Part shown: positions 37,415 through 47,592 of the stretch, one piece after another
How positions within the stretch are numbered: the first letter of the stretch is position 1
Layout: each line of letters starts with the position of its first letter
Assembly: GCF_017094525.1 (NCBI RefSeq)
Contig: NZ_CP064788.1
Location: 806,001 to 870,000, forward strand
Reading direction: 5' to 3'
Length of the DNA stretch: 64,000 nt
Source of the DNA: Halapricum desulfuricans
GTDB taxonomy: Archaea > Halobacteriota > Halobacteria > Halobacteriales > Haloarculaceae
Position numbers and translations under genes: made by a program
The notes under the pieces: generated by a model
What the model was told of the DNA's origin: nothing
What the model saw: the letters and a program-made list of their open reading frames with translations, nothing else
Database searches by the model: none

Positions 37415-37510
37415 AGCGGATCCTGACGATAAATCGTATCATTTCGTCTATCGACTCAAATCATCTTAAAATGCTATGGTGAGATTCGCGTCTTGGGAAA
37501 CAGTCGTCCG

Positions 37511-37518
37511 GTTATATC
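37511..37518 (+). promoter_or_regulatory. TATA box of the zinc dehydrogenase gene
   Basis: GTTATATC, 28 bp before the ATG at 37543. Confidence 0.55.
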
Positions 37519-37542
37519 GACGCGGGTTCGATCTCAGTGTGC

Positions 37543-38607
37543 ATGGACGCAGCCAGATATTACGGACAGGAGGACATCCGCGTCGAGGACATTGAACCGG
37601 ACGAAGTCGGACCCGAAGAAGTTCGGATCGACGTCGAGGCCTGCGGGATCTGTGGGTCGGATCTCCACGAGTACACCGCCGGGCCGATTTTCGTTCCCGG
37701 GGACGCGCCCCACCCTGTTTCGGGTGTACAGGCACCCCTCACGATGGGTCACGAATTCAGCGGCACGATCTCGGAGGTTGGATCGGATGTCACTGACCTC
37801 TCAGAGGGGGACGCCGTCGCCGTCAACCCGATTATCTACTGTGGGGAGTGTCCTCGCTGTGAGGCCGGCGAGTATCACCGCTGTGAGTCGCTCGGGTTCA
37901 CTGGACTGGCCTCCAACGGCGGGTTCGCCGAGAATGTCGTCGTCGACGCTGAACAGGCTGTTCTGCTCGGAGACATGCCCGTCGAACACGGCGCACTCGT
38001 CGAACCGCTGGCGGTCGCGCTGCACGCCGCGCGCGTCGCCGACGTCTCCCCCGGCGATTCGGTCGCCGTGTTCGGGAGCGGCCCGATCGGACTCTGCCAG
38101 ATTCAGGCTCTGCGAGTCGCGGGTGCCGGACCGATCATCGTCTCGGAGCCGCGCGACCGGCGACGCGAGCGCGCCGAGGCGTGCGGCGCGGATGTGCTGA
38201 TCGACCCGACCGAGGAAGACGCCCTCGAGGCGATCCGCGCCGAGACCGGCGAGGGCGTGGACATCGCATTCGACGTCGCTGGCGTCGAGGCGACCTACAA
38301 CCAGGCGATAAACAGCACGCGCCCCGGCGGGCGCGTCGCGGAAGTCAGCATCTTCGAGGAGGGCGTCGAGACACAGCCGAACGACCTGGTCATCCCCGAG
38401 CGCGAACTCGTCGGTTCGATCGCCTATCAGGGCGGTCCCCGCTCGGCCGAGGAGTTCGGCATGGTCATCGACATGCTCGAGGACGGCCGGTTCGATCCCG
38501 ACCCGCTCATCACTGACCGGATCGACCTTGACGACATCACCGACGAGGGCTTCGAGCGTCTCATCGATCCCGACAGCGATCAGGTAAAGATCCTCGTGAA
38601 ACCGTAG
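37543..38607 (+). CDS. Zinc-dependent medium-chain alcohol dehydrogenase, butanediol-dehydrogenase-like
   Basis: 354 residues. Catalytic zinc ligands are C37 (GICGSD), H70 and E71 (GHE); the structural zinc has C100, C103, C106 and C114. The dinucleotide site is VAVFGSGPIGL; an acidic residue after beta-2 (SEPRDRRRE) favours NAD. The insertion DAPHPVSGVQAPLTMGHE and overall pattern resemble (R,R)-2,3-butanediol and related sugar-alcohol dehydrogenases. Substrate is not proven. Single gene between the tandem repeat and the convergent mutS-like gene. Confidence 0.85.
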   Translation: MDAARYYGQEDIRVEDIEPDEVGPEEVRIDVEACGICGSDLHEYTAGPIFVPGDAPHPVSGVQAPLTMGHEFSGTISEVGSDVTDLSEGDAVAVNPIIYCGECPRCEAGEYHRCESLGFTGLASNGGFAENVVVDAEQAVLLGDMPVEHGALVEPLAVALHAARVADVSPGDSVAVFGSGPIGLCQIQALRVAGAGPIIVSEPRDRRRERAEACGADVLIDPTEEDALEAIRAETGEGVDIAFDVAGVEATYNQAINSTRPGGRVAEVSIFEEGVETQPNDLVIPERELVGSIAYQGGPRSAEEFGMVIDMLEDGRFDPDPLITDRIDLDDITDEGFERLIDPDSDQVKILVKP

Positions 38608-38637
38608 CGGTCGGCGTCTGTCGATGCCCGAATCGGA

Positions 38638-40671
38638 CTAGTCTTCGAATTTCTCCAGTAACCGCTCGTAGAAGCCGTCGCCGTCCGCGGCCAGTTTCTC
38701 GACGATCAGTTCGGGCGTCGAGCGGGCCAGCGTCCCTTTCACCGGCGAGCGATCGACGAGCAACTCGCCGTCGTCCAGCCCGATCGCTTCGATCCCGTCG
38801 ACGGCGATGTCGATGCTAGCGACGTCCCGGATCTCGCCCGCGAGATGTGAGACGAACACTGCGGTCGCGCCGCGCGCCGAGAGCGCTTCGAGGATCCCGG
38901 CCATGATGTTCGCGCTCGCGCCGGGCTCGGTGATACTCTCCAGTTCGTCCACGAGGACGAGCGTCTCGCGGTCCTCGGCGACGCCGGTCACCAGATCGCC
39001 GAACTCTCGGAGCGTCGACTCGAAGGCTCCTGCGTCTAGCGTCCCCTGCGTTTTGGCGTAATAGTGCAGCTCGTCGATCCGCGTCACGCGGGCGGCCTCG
39101 GCCGGCACGGGTAACCCCATGTGTGCCAGCACGACCACCAGTGCGATGAGATCGAGCGTCGAGGTCTTGCCGCCGCTGTTGACGCCCGAGAGGAGCGCGA
39201 CCCCGGAGACGTGATAATCGACCGGCTCGACCGCCTCGAAGGGGACGTCCAGCAGCGGCGATCGCCCGCCCTCGATCGCGACGCCACCGTCTCCCGGAAC
39301 GTCCGGTTCCGGCGGGGGGCTCGCGTTCTCGGGCGTGTCGAGCGCGTCGATCGCCGGCAGGGTGCAGTCGAAGTCGTCGGCGAATCGGGCGACGGCGAGT
39401 TCCACGTCGAGGTCGAGCGCGGCGTCGACGAGGTCGTCGGCGGCCGACCGGAACGCCGCCAGATCGCTCGCCAGCTCGCGCTTGAGCCGGGTCGCACGCC
39501 GATCGCGGGCGGTCGTCAACTCCTCGCGTAGCCGAGAGACGACCTCTTCGGTGTGTTCGACGGGGTAGGTCGGTTCGTCGGGGAACGCTCTGCGGGCGAT
39601 CGATTCGGTGTCTGTGAGTTCGAGGGCATCGATCAGGTGCTCGCGTGCGGCCGCGACCGCCGCGTCGTACTCGTCGGCCAGTTCCCGTGAGAGCAGCGAG
39701 TCGACGCCGGCACCGCGCTCGACCAGCGACAGCAGGTCCGTGCCCTCGATGGTCACGTCCCGTTCCTCGATCGCCTCCCGGAGGTGGTCGTTGGCGACGG
39801 ATTCGGCGGTCGAGACGGCGGCGTCCAGATCGTCGACAGCGGTCGCGAGCCTGTCGAGTTCGCCGTCCCCGCGTGGCGTGCCGTCCTCGTCGAGCATCGC
39901 GAGCGCCGACTCGAGCGGCTCCAGCTCGCAGGGCGGTTCCAGATCCGCGGCCCGGTGGACGGCGATCGCGGCCTGCAAGGGCTCGCGGTTCGCGGCGAAA
40001 AACGACAGCGTGCGCTCCGGGACGACCGCCTCGGGTCGGTCGAGCGCGTCCGGCTGGACCCGCACGTCACCCTCGACGTCGACCCCGGCGAACTCCTCGT
40101 CGAGGACGATCACCGTCGCGTAGCTGCGGGCGAGTTCGGCGAGCTGGCGGGTGTCCTCGACGACCTCGACGCTGACTTCGGGGATCGCCTCGCGCGCCTG
40201 TGCGTAGCGCTCGGCGTCCCCGGTGACGAGACACCGGTCCCGGACCCGAACGTCGCCGGGGGATTCGAGCGGTTCGACGCCATCGAGTGCGTCGAGCACG
40301 GCCGGATCGGGATCGCGTGACAGCGCCTCACGGGTGAACGCCCGGACCTCGCGGATCCGGCTCTCGGCGGCGCTGGGATAGAGCGTCCGCAGGCGGGCCG
40401 CGGCGTCGTCGGTGACAGTCCGGTCCTGCAGGTGGCCGAGTATCTCGCGGTAGATCTCGCGGGTGCGGTCGGTCGCGAGGAAGTCGCCGTGGTCGTCGTG
40501 GCGCGTCTGTATCGCGGCACGGGCGATTCTGGCCGCTCGCCCCTCGCTGATTCCCGGTGCCCGGGCCAGCGTCGCCACGTCGCCCTCTGTGAGTGCTCGC
40601 TCGGCGTCGTCGAGACTCCCAAGCGCTTCAGCGGTCTTGGCACCGACGCCGGGGACCGACTCCAGTTCCAT
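38638..40671 (-). CDS. Helix-hairpin-helix MutS-family ATPase (archaeal MutS5-like)
   Basis: 677 residues. The N-terminus has a helix-hairpin-helix (VPGVGAKTAEALGSL and ISEGRAARIARAAI). The C-terminus is a MutS ATPase: Walker A SGVNSGGKTSTLD, the HYYAKTQGTLDAGAFESTLREF block, Walker B TLVLVDELESITEPG and the trans block TAVFVSHLAGEI. There is no MutS mismatch-recognition domain and no Smr domain, which separates it from MutS1 and MutS2. It may act in recombination or junction processing (inference). ATG at 40671 was chosen, matching where HhH homology begins. Confidence 0.85.
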   Translation of the reverse strand: MELESVPGVGAKTAEALGSLDDAERALTEGDVATLARAPGISEGRAARIARAAIQTRHDDHGDFLATDRTREIYREILGHLQDRTVTDDAAARLRTLYPSAAESRIREVRAFTREALSRDPDPAVLDALDGVEPLESPGDVRVRDRCLVTGDAERYAQAREAIPEVSVEVVEDTRQLAELARSYATVIVLDEEFAGVDVEGDVRVQPDALDRPEAVVPERTLSFFAANREPLQAAIAVHRAADLEPPCELEPLESALAMLDEDGTPRGDGELDRLATAVDDLDAAVSTAESVANDHLREAIEERDVTIEGTDLLSLVERGAGVDSLLSRELADEYDAAVAAAREHLIDALELTDTESIARRAFPDEPTYPVEHTEEVVSRLREELTTARDRRATRLKRELASDLAAFRSAADDLVDAALDLDVELAVARFADDFDCTLPAIDALDTPENASPPPEPDVPGDGGVAIEGGRSPLLDVPFEAVEPVDYHVSGVALLSGVNSGGKTSTLDLIALVVVLAHMGLPVPAEAARVTRIDELHYYAKTQGTLDAGAFESTLREFGDLVTGVAEDRETLVLVDELESITEPGASANIMAGILEALSARGATAVFVSHLAGEIRDVASIDIAVDGIEAIGLDDGELLVDRSPVKGTLARSTPELIVEKLAADGDGFYERLLEKFED

Positions 40672-40708
40672 CGTCACTCGCGTACGCGTTCCCCCGGCAA
40701 ACAATTTT

Positions 40709-41794
40709 CTAGAAGATGCTGGCCTGCTGGTAGACGTCGATGCCGTCGAGCGTGATGTCGTAGGGCTTGGTCGCCCGGGAGTGGTTGGCGTTGCGGATCT
40801 TCTGTATTTCGACGGCCAGTCGCGTCTCCTGGGTGTCGCCACGGACGTACTGGAGGACGAAGACGGCGTCGGTCAGGTACTCGATGATGCCGTGTCTGGA
40901 GGCGTAGGGGTTGTCCTCGCTGGCCTCGCTCGTGAGCATCGTGGTGACGCCGGCCTGCTTGAGTGATCGTGTGAAATCGAACACTTCAGTTCGGCGTTTG
41001 GCCTGATCGTCGTACATCATCTCCAGCAGCGACACCGAGTCGAGAACGAGTCGCTCGGCGTCGAACTCCCGGATCAGCTGCGGGAGCTCGCCGCGGATGT
41101 TGTCGAGGCTGTTCGCCATCTCGACTGGATCCAGATCGACGATAGCCAGGTCGTCTTCGGCCTCGTAGCGGTCGAACTCCCAGCCGCGTTCGTTGGCGGT
41201 GTCGAGAATCGCCTGCCTGCTCTGTTCGAGCGTGATGAACACGGCGCTGTCGCCCTGTTGAAGTCCGTGATAGAGGAACTGTAACCCGAAGGTCGTCTTC
41301 CCAGACCCGGGTGCGCCGACCACGACCATGAGGTGTCGCTCCGGGACGCCGCCCTGAATCATCTCGTCCAGCCCGGAGATGCCGAGGTCGATCCGCGGGA
41401 TCTCCGATTCGAACGCCGCCTCGTCGAAGTCTTCGCCGGCCTCGTCGCCGCCCGGTCCGGCGCTCTGCATCGCGCTCGCGAAGTCGTCGTCGAACAGCGA
41501 TCCCCCGGCACCGGACTCCTCGGAGGCGAACGGATCGTCGTCACTTCCGAATGGGTCGTCGTCCGCGGGAACGTCCTCATCCGTGTCGGCGTCGGCGAAC
41601 GCATCCGTACTGTCGGCCACCGCTTCGTCCGGCCGGTCTGCTCCGAACGCGTCCTGCGTCGTGCTATCCTCGAACGCGTCCGCTGTGGTGTCGATGTCTT
41701 CCGAGAAATCGGCGGATGCGTCTCCGTCCTCGGAGGCGCTCCCGGTGGCGTCCTCGTCCTCGAAGGCGCTCTCGAACCAGTCGTCGTCGCTCAT
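40709..41794 (-). CDS. KaiC-like RecA-superfamily ATPase with acidic N-terminal extension
   Basis: 361 residues. Residues 1-~130 are a low-complexity acidic region with loose DAF/DD repeats, probably disordered. The single ATPase domain has the Walker [16 protein letters not shown], the paired Glu-like ITLEQSR, Walker B-like [14 protein letters not shown] and a C-terminal [16 protein letters not shown] block. KaiC/RadA-like single-domain proteins are common in haloarchaea and usually linked to signal transduction. It is divergent from NAD kinase; the stop region TAG forms a CTAG. Confidence 0.85.
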   Translation of the reverse strand: MSDDDWFESAFEDEDATGSASEDGDASADFSEDIDTTADAFEDSTTQDAFGADRPDEAVADSTDAFADADTDEDVPADDDPFGSDDDPFASEESGAGGSLFDDDFASAMQSAGPGGDEAGEDFDEAAFESEIPRIDLGISGLDEMIQGGVPERHLMVVVGAPGSGKTTFGLQFLYHGLQQGDSAVFITLEQSRQAILDTANERGWEFDRYEAEDDLAIVDLDPVEMANSLDNIRGELPQLIREFDAERLVLDSVSLLEMMYDDQAKRRTEVFDFTRSLKQAGVTTMLTSEASEDNPYASRHGIIEYLTDAVFVLQYVRGDTQETRLAVEIQKIRNANHSRATKPYDITLDGIDVYQQASIF

Positions 41795-41913
41795 CTGCGG
41801 ACACCACGGCCGATAGCCATGTCTCTGTATTATCTCTCGATGAATTAAATGTGTCTGTGCGACGGCCGCGGTTCGCCTGGCTTTATTGGTTGGGGAGATC
41901 AACCTCCGGGAGT

Positions 41914-42783
41914 ATGCAACTCGGGATCGTCGGTCAGAAGGGAAACCCGCGCGCACAGTCGCTCGTCGAGGCAATCGGCCGCAGTTTCCGGGACGACGTG
42001 GACGTGCTGGTCGATTCGGTAACGGCCGAGGCGCTCTCGGAGGAACGGGATCGAGGCTACGGACCGAGCGGCAGCGAGCGCTTCGAACCCGATGCAATCG
42101 CGATAGACGACCTGAACACCTGTGATCTGGTTCTGGCCATCGGCGGCGACGGGACGTTCCTCTTTGCGGCCCGCGGCGTCGAGGACACGCCGATCATGGG
42201 TGTCAACCTCGGTGAAGTCGGCTTTCTGAATGGGGTCGCACCGGACGACGCGATCGAGGCGGTCCACGACGTCATCGATGATCTCCGCGAGGACGGTCGG
42301 ACGCCGACCAGAGCGCTCTCGCGCGTTCGAGCCACCGGCGAGGACTGGACGCTCCCGCCGTCGCTCAACGAGGTCGTCATTCAGGGGCCACAGCGCGGCC
42401 ACGGCAACGGCGTCGACGTCACCGTCCGCGTCGACGGCTCGCTGTACACCAGCGGTCACGCGGACGGAGTCCTCGTCGCGACACCGACCGGCAGCACCGC
42501 GTACAACCTCAGCGAAGCCGGGCCGCTCGTCCATCCGAGCGTCGATGCCCTGGTCGTGACCGAGATGGCGGCGGAACTGGCGATGCCGCCGCTGGTCGTC
42601 GACGAGGACAGCGAACTCACGATCCACGTCGAAAGCGACGGCGGCGCGACCGTCGTCAGTGACGGCCGCGTCTCACGGGACATCGAAACCCCGACGCGAG
42701 TCACGCTTCGGCGGGCCGAAGAGAGCGTTCACGTCGCCGGTCCGCCGCTGGATTTCTTCGCTGCACTCGGCAAACTCGAGTGA
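41914..42783 (+). CDS. nadK: NAD kinase
   Basis: 289 residues. The family motif [13 protein letters not shown] is at residues 75-87 (GGDG at 77-80), followed by [12 protein letters not shown], the [21 protein letters not shown] block and a C-terminal [14 protein letters not shown]. It phosphorylates NAD to NADP. The ATG at 41914 follows the sequence GGGAGT. It is divergent from the KaiC-like gene and upstream of mobA by 44 bp. Confidence 0.94.
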   Translation: MQLGIVGQKGNPRAQSLVEAIGRSFRDDVDVLVDSVTAEALSEERDRGYGPSGSERFEPDAIAIDDLNTCDLVLAIGGDGTFLFAARGVEDTPIMGVNLGEVGFLNGVAPDDAIEAVHDVIDDLREDGRTPTRALSRVRATGEDWTLPPSLNEVVIQGPQRGHGNGVDVTVRVDGSLYTSGHADGVLVATPTGSTAYNLSEAGPLVHPSVDALVVTEMAAELAMPPLVVDEDSELTIHVESDGGATVVSDGRVSRDIETPTRVTLRRAEESVHVAGPPLDFFAALGKLE

Positions 42784-42827
42784 TCTGTCGGAGCGAACGC
42801 CTATCAGGACGGGACGCGAACGACGGA

Positions 42828-43424
42828 ATGTCCGTGCATTCGCGTGCTGGAATCGTCCTCGCCGGCGGGTTCGCGCGTCGGTTCGGCGACCGCGACAAGA
42901 CACTCGCCGAGTTCCGCGGCCGACCGCTGATCGTCCACGCGGTCGAACCGCTTCGGGCGGTCGTCGAACGAGTCGTCGTGAGCTGCCGGCGCGAGCAACG
43001 TCCGGCGTTCGAGCCCGTGCTGTCGGACGTCGAGTACCGGCCCGATCCGACGCCCGACGCGGGGCCGCTTGCGGGGCTGGACGCCGCACTCGAGGGGCTC
43101 GAAGCCGAGACTGTCGCCGTCACAAGCGCCGACCGGCCGCTGGTCCCCGCGGGACTGTATCGATCGCTGCTTGACTCGCTGTCGAAAGAGGGAGTCGTGA
43201 TCCGCGCCGACGGCATCGATCAGCCCGTCCCTGCAGTCTTCGAGACGCGAGCGCTCCGGCGGGCGGTCACCGAACAGCGATCGAACGGGACGCGACGGCT
43301 CCGCGCGGTGCTCGACGCGCTCGACTGTACCACGCTCGACGGCGAAACCATCACGCGACAGTGGGGCGAGGACGTGCTCGCAGACGTGAACACGCAAGCG
43401 GATCTGGATCGTCTGGAAGAGTGA
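42828..43424 (+). CDS. mobA: Molybdenum cofactor guanylyltransferase-like protein (MobA)
   Basis: 198 residues. The nucleotidyltransferase signature AGIVLAGGFARRFGDRDKTLAEFRG is split across residues 7-31, with PDAGPLAGLDAAL and the metal-site TSADRPLVPAGL. It couples GMP to molybdopterin; the related MobA-like enzymes that use other nucleotides are an alternative. ATG at 42828 was preferred to a start overlapping the nadK stop. It probably forms a transcription unit with nadK. Confidence 0.88.
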   Translation: MSVHSRAGIVLAGGFARRFGDRDKTLAEFRGRPLIVHAVEPLRAVVERVVVSCRREQRPAFEPVLSDVEYRPDPTPDAGPLAGLDAALEGLEAETVAVTSADRPLVPAGLYRSLLDSLSKEGVVIRADGIDQPVPAVFETRALRRAVTEQRSNGTRRLRAVLDALDCTTLDGETITRQWGEDVLADVNTQADLDRLEE

Positions 43425-43469
43425 CCCCGTTCTCGGAACGCCGATAGTTGCGCTCCGGCGCGGCGGATC

Positions 43470-43955
43470 TCACTCGTCGAGGCTCTCGGCGTACTCGTAG
43501 TCTACGCTCGTCGCACGAGGGTGGGCTCCATCCAGCGGGATTCGCCAGCCATCGAGGGCGGTCGGATTCGCGAGGGCGTTCGTCAGCGCGGTTCGAACGT
43601 CGAGGACATCGACGCCGTAGTAGTCGTTCGGGACGCCGTGGAGATACTGGAGGGCGGTCTCGAAGAGACTCGCCATGCCGTCGTCGTTCTCGAAATCGAA
43701 GTGCTTGTACGCGCCGGCGGCGACCTGCACCATCCCGTGGGCGAAGGCGCTCTCGGTCGTGCCGCGACCGTAGTTGTACCACTCGGCCTCGAAACAGTCG
43801 TGCGATTCGTGGAACGCGCCGTCGTTGTACAGTCGAACGCCGGTCGCAGTCGCCCGCCGGAGCGTCGCGTGTTCCCACGTCCGAGTCGTCGGATCCCACC
43901 CTGTCGGAGAGCCGTCCGGCGGTGGCACGCTGTCGTCGCGGGTGTGCTCGTCCAT
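43470..43955 (-). CDS. DUF309 domain protein
   Basis: 161 residues. The family helix-turn pattern [19 protein letters not shown] is at about residues 42-60, then [11 protein letters not shown]-like and [24 protein letters not shown]309 proteins are all-helical and of unknown function. ATG at 43955 (MDEHTRDD) was chosen; the frame is open upstream but without homology. It stands between the convergent mobA and the ffh gene on the same strand. Confidence 0.85.
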   Translation of the reverse strand: MDEHTRDDSVPPPDGSPTGWDPTTRTWEHATLRRATATGVRLYNDGAFHESHDCFEAEWYNYGRGTTESAFAHGMVQVAAGAYKHFDFENDDGMASLFETALQYLHGVPNDYYGVDVLDVRTALTNALANPTALDGWRIPLDGAHPRATSVDYEYAESLDE

Positions 43956-44074
43956 GCGTCCGGTTGGGTGTACCGACGGGAAAGCCCGTCGCTCGGGTGC
44001 GATAACCTCTATCCGTTCCGGATCGACGGCCGCTGTAGTGCGGTCGTACCGACACATCGACGCGAGAATCCGTA

Positions 44075-45481
44075 TCAGTCACCGAACGGTCCGCCGGGAC
44101 CGCCGCCCATGCCACCCATCCCGCCACCGCCGCCGCCCTGCTGTTGCATCTGCTTCATCATCCGTTCCATGTCGGCGTCGCCCATGCCCTGGAACTGCTT
44201 GAGCGTCTGGGACATCATCTTGTGCTGTTCGAGCAGTTCGCGGATGCGGTCCTCGGGCTTGCCCGACCCGCGGGCGATTCGCTCGATGCGTGACTTCCCG
44301 ACGATACGGGGGTTTTCCATCTCGCCCTCGGTCATCGAATCCATGATGACCTGAAAGTCGCGCATGCGCTCTTCGGTGACGTCCATGGCGTCGTCGGGGA
44401 GCTGATCCATGAGTCCGCCGCCCATTCCGGGGATCATATCGAGCACCTGATCGAGCGGCCCCATGTTGTTCATCGCCTCCATCTGCTTTTGCATGTCATA
44501 GAGGGTGAACTCCCCCTCCATCATGTCCTCGGGGTCCCAGTCCTCGTCTTCGTCCTGGGTCTGCTCCATCGCGCGCTCGACGCGGTCGGTCAGTTGCTTG
44601 AGATCGCCCATCCCGAGCAGCCGGGAGATGAACCCCGACGGCTCGAAGCGCTCGATGTCCTGAACGGTCTCGCCGGTCCCGAGGAACGCGATCGTCGAGT
44701 CGGTTTCGTCGACCGCCGCAAGCGCGCCGCCGCCTTTCGCGGTCCCGTCGAGTTTAGTGATGACCACGCCGTCGATGCCGATCGCTTCCTGGAAGTCGGC
44801 GGCCTGGCTCTTGGCGCTCTGACCCATCGCGGCGTCAAGCACCAGCAGGTTGCGGTCGGGGTTGACCTCGCGCTCGATGCGCTCTATCTGTTCGATCAGT
44901 TCCTCGTTGAGGCCGTCCCGGCCGGCGGTGTCGACGATCCGGACGTCGGCGGTCCGGGTTTCTTCGAGCCCCTCGCGGGCGATCGTGACGGGATCGTCCT
45001 CGTCGGGATCGCCGTAGAAGTCGACCTCGGCGCGCTCGGCCATCTGCTCGGCCTGGTCGTAGGCCCCGGGGCGGTCGGTGTCGGTCTGGATGATCGCCGG
45101 TCGAAGCCCCTTCGTCGAGAACCACCACGCCATCTTCGCCGCGGTCGTGGTCTTGCCGGACCCGTAGAGGCCGGCGAGCATGATCGTCTGCGACTCCAGC
45201 GGCAGTTCGGTCGATTCGCCGACCAGCTCGACCAGTTCCTCGTAGACGATCCGCAACACCCAGTCCCGTGCGGAGGTGCCGGCGGGTGGCTCCTCATCGA
45301 GCGCGCGAGATTTGATGCGATCGGACAGATCCATCACGAGGTCGACATCGACGTCGGCCTGCAGGAGCGACCGCTGGATCTCCTTGACAACGGCGTCTAC
45401 GTCCTCCTCGTCGATGCGGGACTTGCCCCGGAGGTCGTCGAGGGCTCCGCGAAGGGAGGAACCGAGATCGTCGAGTACCAT
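44075..45481 (-). CDS. srp54: Signal recognition particle protein SRP54
   Basis: 468 residues. N-domain helices, then the G-domain with G1 [15 protein letters not shown]2 [11 protein letters not shown]3 [12 protein letters not shown]4 [12 protein letters not shown]; then the methionine-rich M domain with the helix block [21 protein letters not shown]. It binds the signal sequence and 7S RNA in co-translational targeting. The C-terminus ends in a Gly/Met-rich tail with a run of six Gly. A TATA-like AAAAAGGCTTTA lies ~33 bp upstream. Confidence 0.97.
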   Translation of the reverse strand: MVLDDLGSSLRGALDDLRGKSRIDEEDVDAVVKEIQRSLLQADVDVDLVMDLSDRIKSRALDEEPPAGTSARDWVLRIVYEELVELVGESTELPLESQTIMLAGLYGSGKTTTAAKMAWWFSTKGLRPAIIQTDTDRPGAYDQAEQMAERAEVDFYGDPDEDDPVTIAREGLEETRTADVRIVDTAGRDGLNEELIEQIERIEREVNPDRNLLVLDAAMGQSAKSQAADFQEAIGIDGVVITKLDGTAKGGGALAAVDETDSTIAFLGTGETVQDIERFEPSGFISRLLGMGDLKQLTDRVERAMEQTQDEDEDWDPEDMMEGEFTLYDMQKQMEAMNNMGPLDQVLDMIPGMGGGLMDQLPDDAMDVTEERMRDFQVIMDSMTEGEMENPRIVGKSRIERIARGSGKPEDRIRELLEQHKMMSQTLKQFQGMGDADMERMMKQMQQQGGGGGGMGGMGGGPGGPFGD

Positions 45482-45608
45482 TTGCGTCCCGATAGGCGAC
45501 TGGGCCGGTAAAGCCTTTTTGTCGGCGCTCGGCGATGTTCTCCGCGACGAGTACCGATCGTGGACCGCGTATCGCTGTCACCTGGCGACTGTCACTGGAG
45601 CCGGCCTG

Positions 45609-46022
45609 TCACCGGACGACAGTTACGGGAGCCGGCGAGTGACGGAACACTTGCTGTGCGACATCGCCGACGAACAGGCGGTCGGCCAGCGAACCGCCGT
45701 GGCTGCCGATCACGACGGCGTCGAACGACTCGGCCCGGTTGACGATCACCTTCGAGGGATTGCCCCACGCGACGTCGGTCGAAACCTCCCTGTCGCCGGC
45801 GATCTCGCGAGCCCGGTCGAAGATCTCCGACGCGTGTTCTTCGGCTGCTTCCTCGATATCGTCGGCCAGCGCGAGGCTCGTCGCCTTCCCCATCATCCCC
45901 GAGGGCTCTCCGACGACGTGAAGCACCGTGATCTCCGCGGCGGGGTACATCTCGAGCGCGTGTTCGAGCGCGTGTTCGGCCATATCCGAATCGTCCATTG
46001 CGACGAGAATGCGGGTGGGCAT
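45609..46022 (-). CDS. Universal stress protein (UspA family)
   Basis: 137 residues. Starts ILVAMDDSDMAEHALEHAL, and ends with the ATP-binding loop VIGSHGGSLADRLFVGDVAQQVFRHSPAPVTVVR, a G-x2-G-x9-G-like pattern characteristic of UspA, although the first Gly-Ser pair is modified (SHGGS). ATG at 46022 was chosen over one 11 codons upstream. Single gene. Confidence 0.85.
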   Translation of the reverse strand: MPTRILVAMDDSDMAEHALEHALEMYPAAEITVLHVVGEPSGMMGKATSLALADDIEEAAEEHASEIFDRAREIAGDREVSTDVAWGNPSKVIVNRAESFDAVVIGSHGGSLADRLFVGDVAQQVFRHSPAPVTVVR

Positions 46023-46113
46023 ACTGATACTACGCCAACGACTGGGATAAGTCATCGGGACATCAACCCGGTCAACCTGCTGTGCGGTCCCTGTCGGCCG
46101 CTTTGCAACCGGA

Positions 46114-46121
46114 ACATATAG
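46114..46121 (+). promoter_or_regulatory. TATA box of the phosphate transporter gene
   Basis: ACATATAG, 28 bp before the ATG at 46146. Confidence 0.55.
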
Positions 46122-46145
46122 ACCGAACCCACCGAATGTGAGATC

Positions 46146-47321
46146 ATGGTCGCGATACTCCTTGCCGTCGCGCTCGTAGCCGCGGTCTTCGTCGGATTCA
46201 ACATCGGCGGCTCCTCGACGGGCGTCGCGTGGGGCCCGCCTGTCGGGGCGGGGGTCGTCGGCAAGACCGGCGCTGCGGGATTGATGACGGTATTCGTCTT
46301 CCTGGGGGGCTGGACGGTCGGTCGCAACGTCATCGACACGCTAGGAGGCGACCTCGTCCCGCGATCGGCGTTTTCCGCCGAGGCAAGCGTCGTCGTCCTC
46401 GGATTCATCGGTCTGGGGATGCTCTTTGCCAACCTCTACGGTGTCCCCGTCTCGACGTCGATGACGGCTGTAGGAGCGATCTCCGGACTCGGTCTCGCGA
46501 CGGGACAGCTCGATTACGCCGTCGTCGGCTCGATCATGGTCTGGTGGGTCATCGCACCAGTCGTCGGGTTCTGGTTCGGTGCCGTCATCGGACGCTACCT
46601 CTATCCGCACCTCGACGATCGGTTCGCGCTCGAACAGTCCGACGGACCGCTGATCGTACTCGACCACTCCGGCGTCATTCCGACCCCGGAACTCGGCCCG
46701 GGAACGACACCGAAGGAAGTCCTTAGCACGAGTCTGGTGCTACTTATCGCCTGTTATATGGCGTTTAGCGCCGGTGCGAGCAACGTCGCGAACGCGGTCG
46801 CACCGCTGGTCGGGGGCGGTCTGGTCGGCCCGGACAGGGCCGTCGCGCTGGGCACGGCCGCGATCGGACTCGGCGCGTTCACGATCGCGCGCCGGACCAT
46901 GGAATCGGTCGGCAACGACCTGACTGATCTCCCGCTGCTGGCGGCGATGATCGTCATGATCGTCGCAGCAAGCATTACGACTGTTGCGTCGGCATTGGGC
47001 ATCCCGCTGAGTCTGGCCCTGGCGACAGTCATGTGTATCGTCGGACTCGGCTGGGGGCGGGCGACTCGTCCGACATCCGCAGGAGGCATGCTCAAAGGTG
47101 AATTTCAGACGGAGGTTTCCGTCGACGCAATCACCGCCGAAACCCCAAGCGATGTACCGAGTGCCGGCGAGGAAGACACGGAGTACGTGCAAGACGCGAC
47201 CGAACTGTTCGATCGATCTGCCGTGGTGCGGTTCGTCGCGTTCTGGATCATCGGCCCGTCGGTCGCCACCGGGATGTCGTACGTGACGTTTCTCGTCCTC
47301 CCTGTTGCGGGGACGGCCTGA
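46146..47321 (+). CDS. pit: Inorganic phosphate transporter, PiT family
   Basis: 391 residues with about ten hydrophobic segments in two related halves. The duplicated signature appears as GFNIGGSSTGVAWGP (~17-31) and SAGASNVANAVAPLVGG (~210-226), with GVPVSTSMTAVGAI in the first half. PiT proteins move phosphate with a cation. A hydrophilic acidic loop near residues 310-350 separates the last segments. Single gene behind its own TATA box. Confidence 0.92.
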   Translation: MVAILLAVALVAAVFVGFNIGGSSTGVAWGPPVGAGVVGKTGAAGLMTVFVFLGGWTVGRNVIDTLGGDLVPRSAFSAEASVVVLGFIGLGMLFANLYGVPVSTSMTAVGAISGLGLATGQLDYAVVGSIMVWWVIAPVVGFWFGAVIGRYLYPHLDDRFALEQSDGPLIVLDHSGVIPTPELGPGTTPKEVLSTSLVLLIACYMAFSAGASNVANAVAPLVGGGLVGPDRAVALGTAAIGLGAFTIARRTMESVGNDLTDLPLLAAMIVMIVAASITTVASALGIPLSLALATVMCIVGLGWGRATRPTSAGGMLKGEFQTEVSVDAITAETPSDVPSAGEEDTEYVQDATELFDRSAVVRFVAFWIIGPSVATGMSYVTFLVLPVAGTA

Positions 47322-47592
47322 CGCCGGAGTGTCCGCTCGTCGAAAAATCACTGATGACAGCGATATTGAAAACCCTCCGAAAGCGCGCTCGGATAGAATG
47401 CCCCGAGCATGCGATGGAGACCACGTCAACGCGACGACGTGACGACGCCCGAGACGGCCAAAATCGGGAGCGCCACGACGCGGTGTGAATCGAAACGAAT
47501 GGTGGAGATCTACCCCGAAAAATCAAAACTATCGACAATGATTATTGTGCTGTTTCCAAACGATTAAGCCTCGCGGTCACTGTCGGTCAGAT

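Noticed and set aside
34836-37442. 868-residue open frame on the minus strand, opposite the helicase gene
   Set aside because: It is a by-product of high GC3 in the plus-strand helicase gene; the latter has all the motifs, and the minus frame also runs through the 62-bp tandem repeat and has no recognisable domain.
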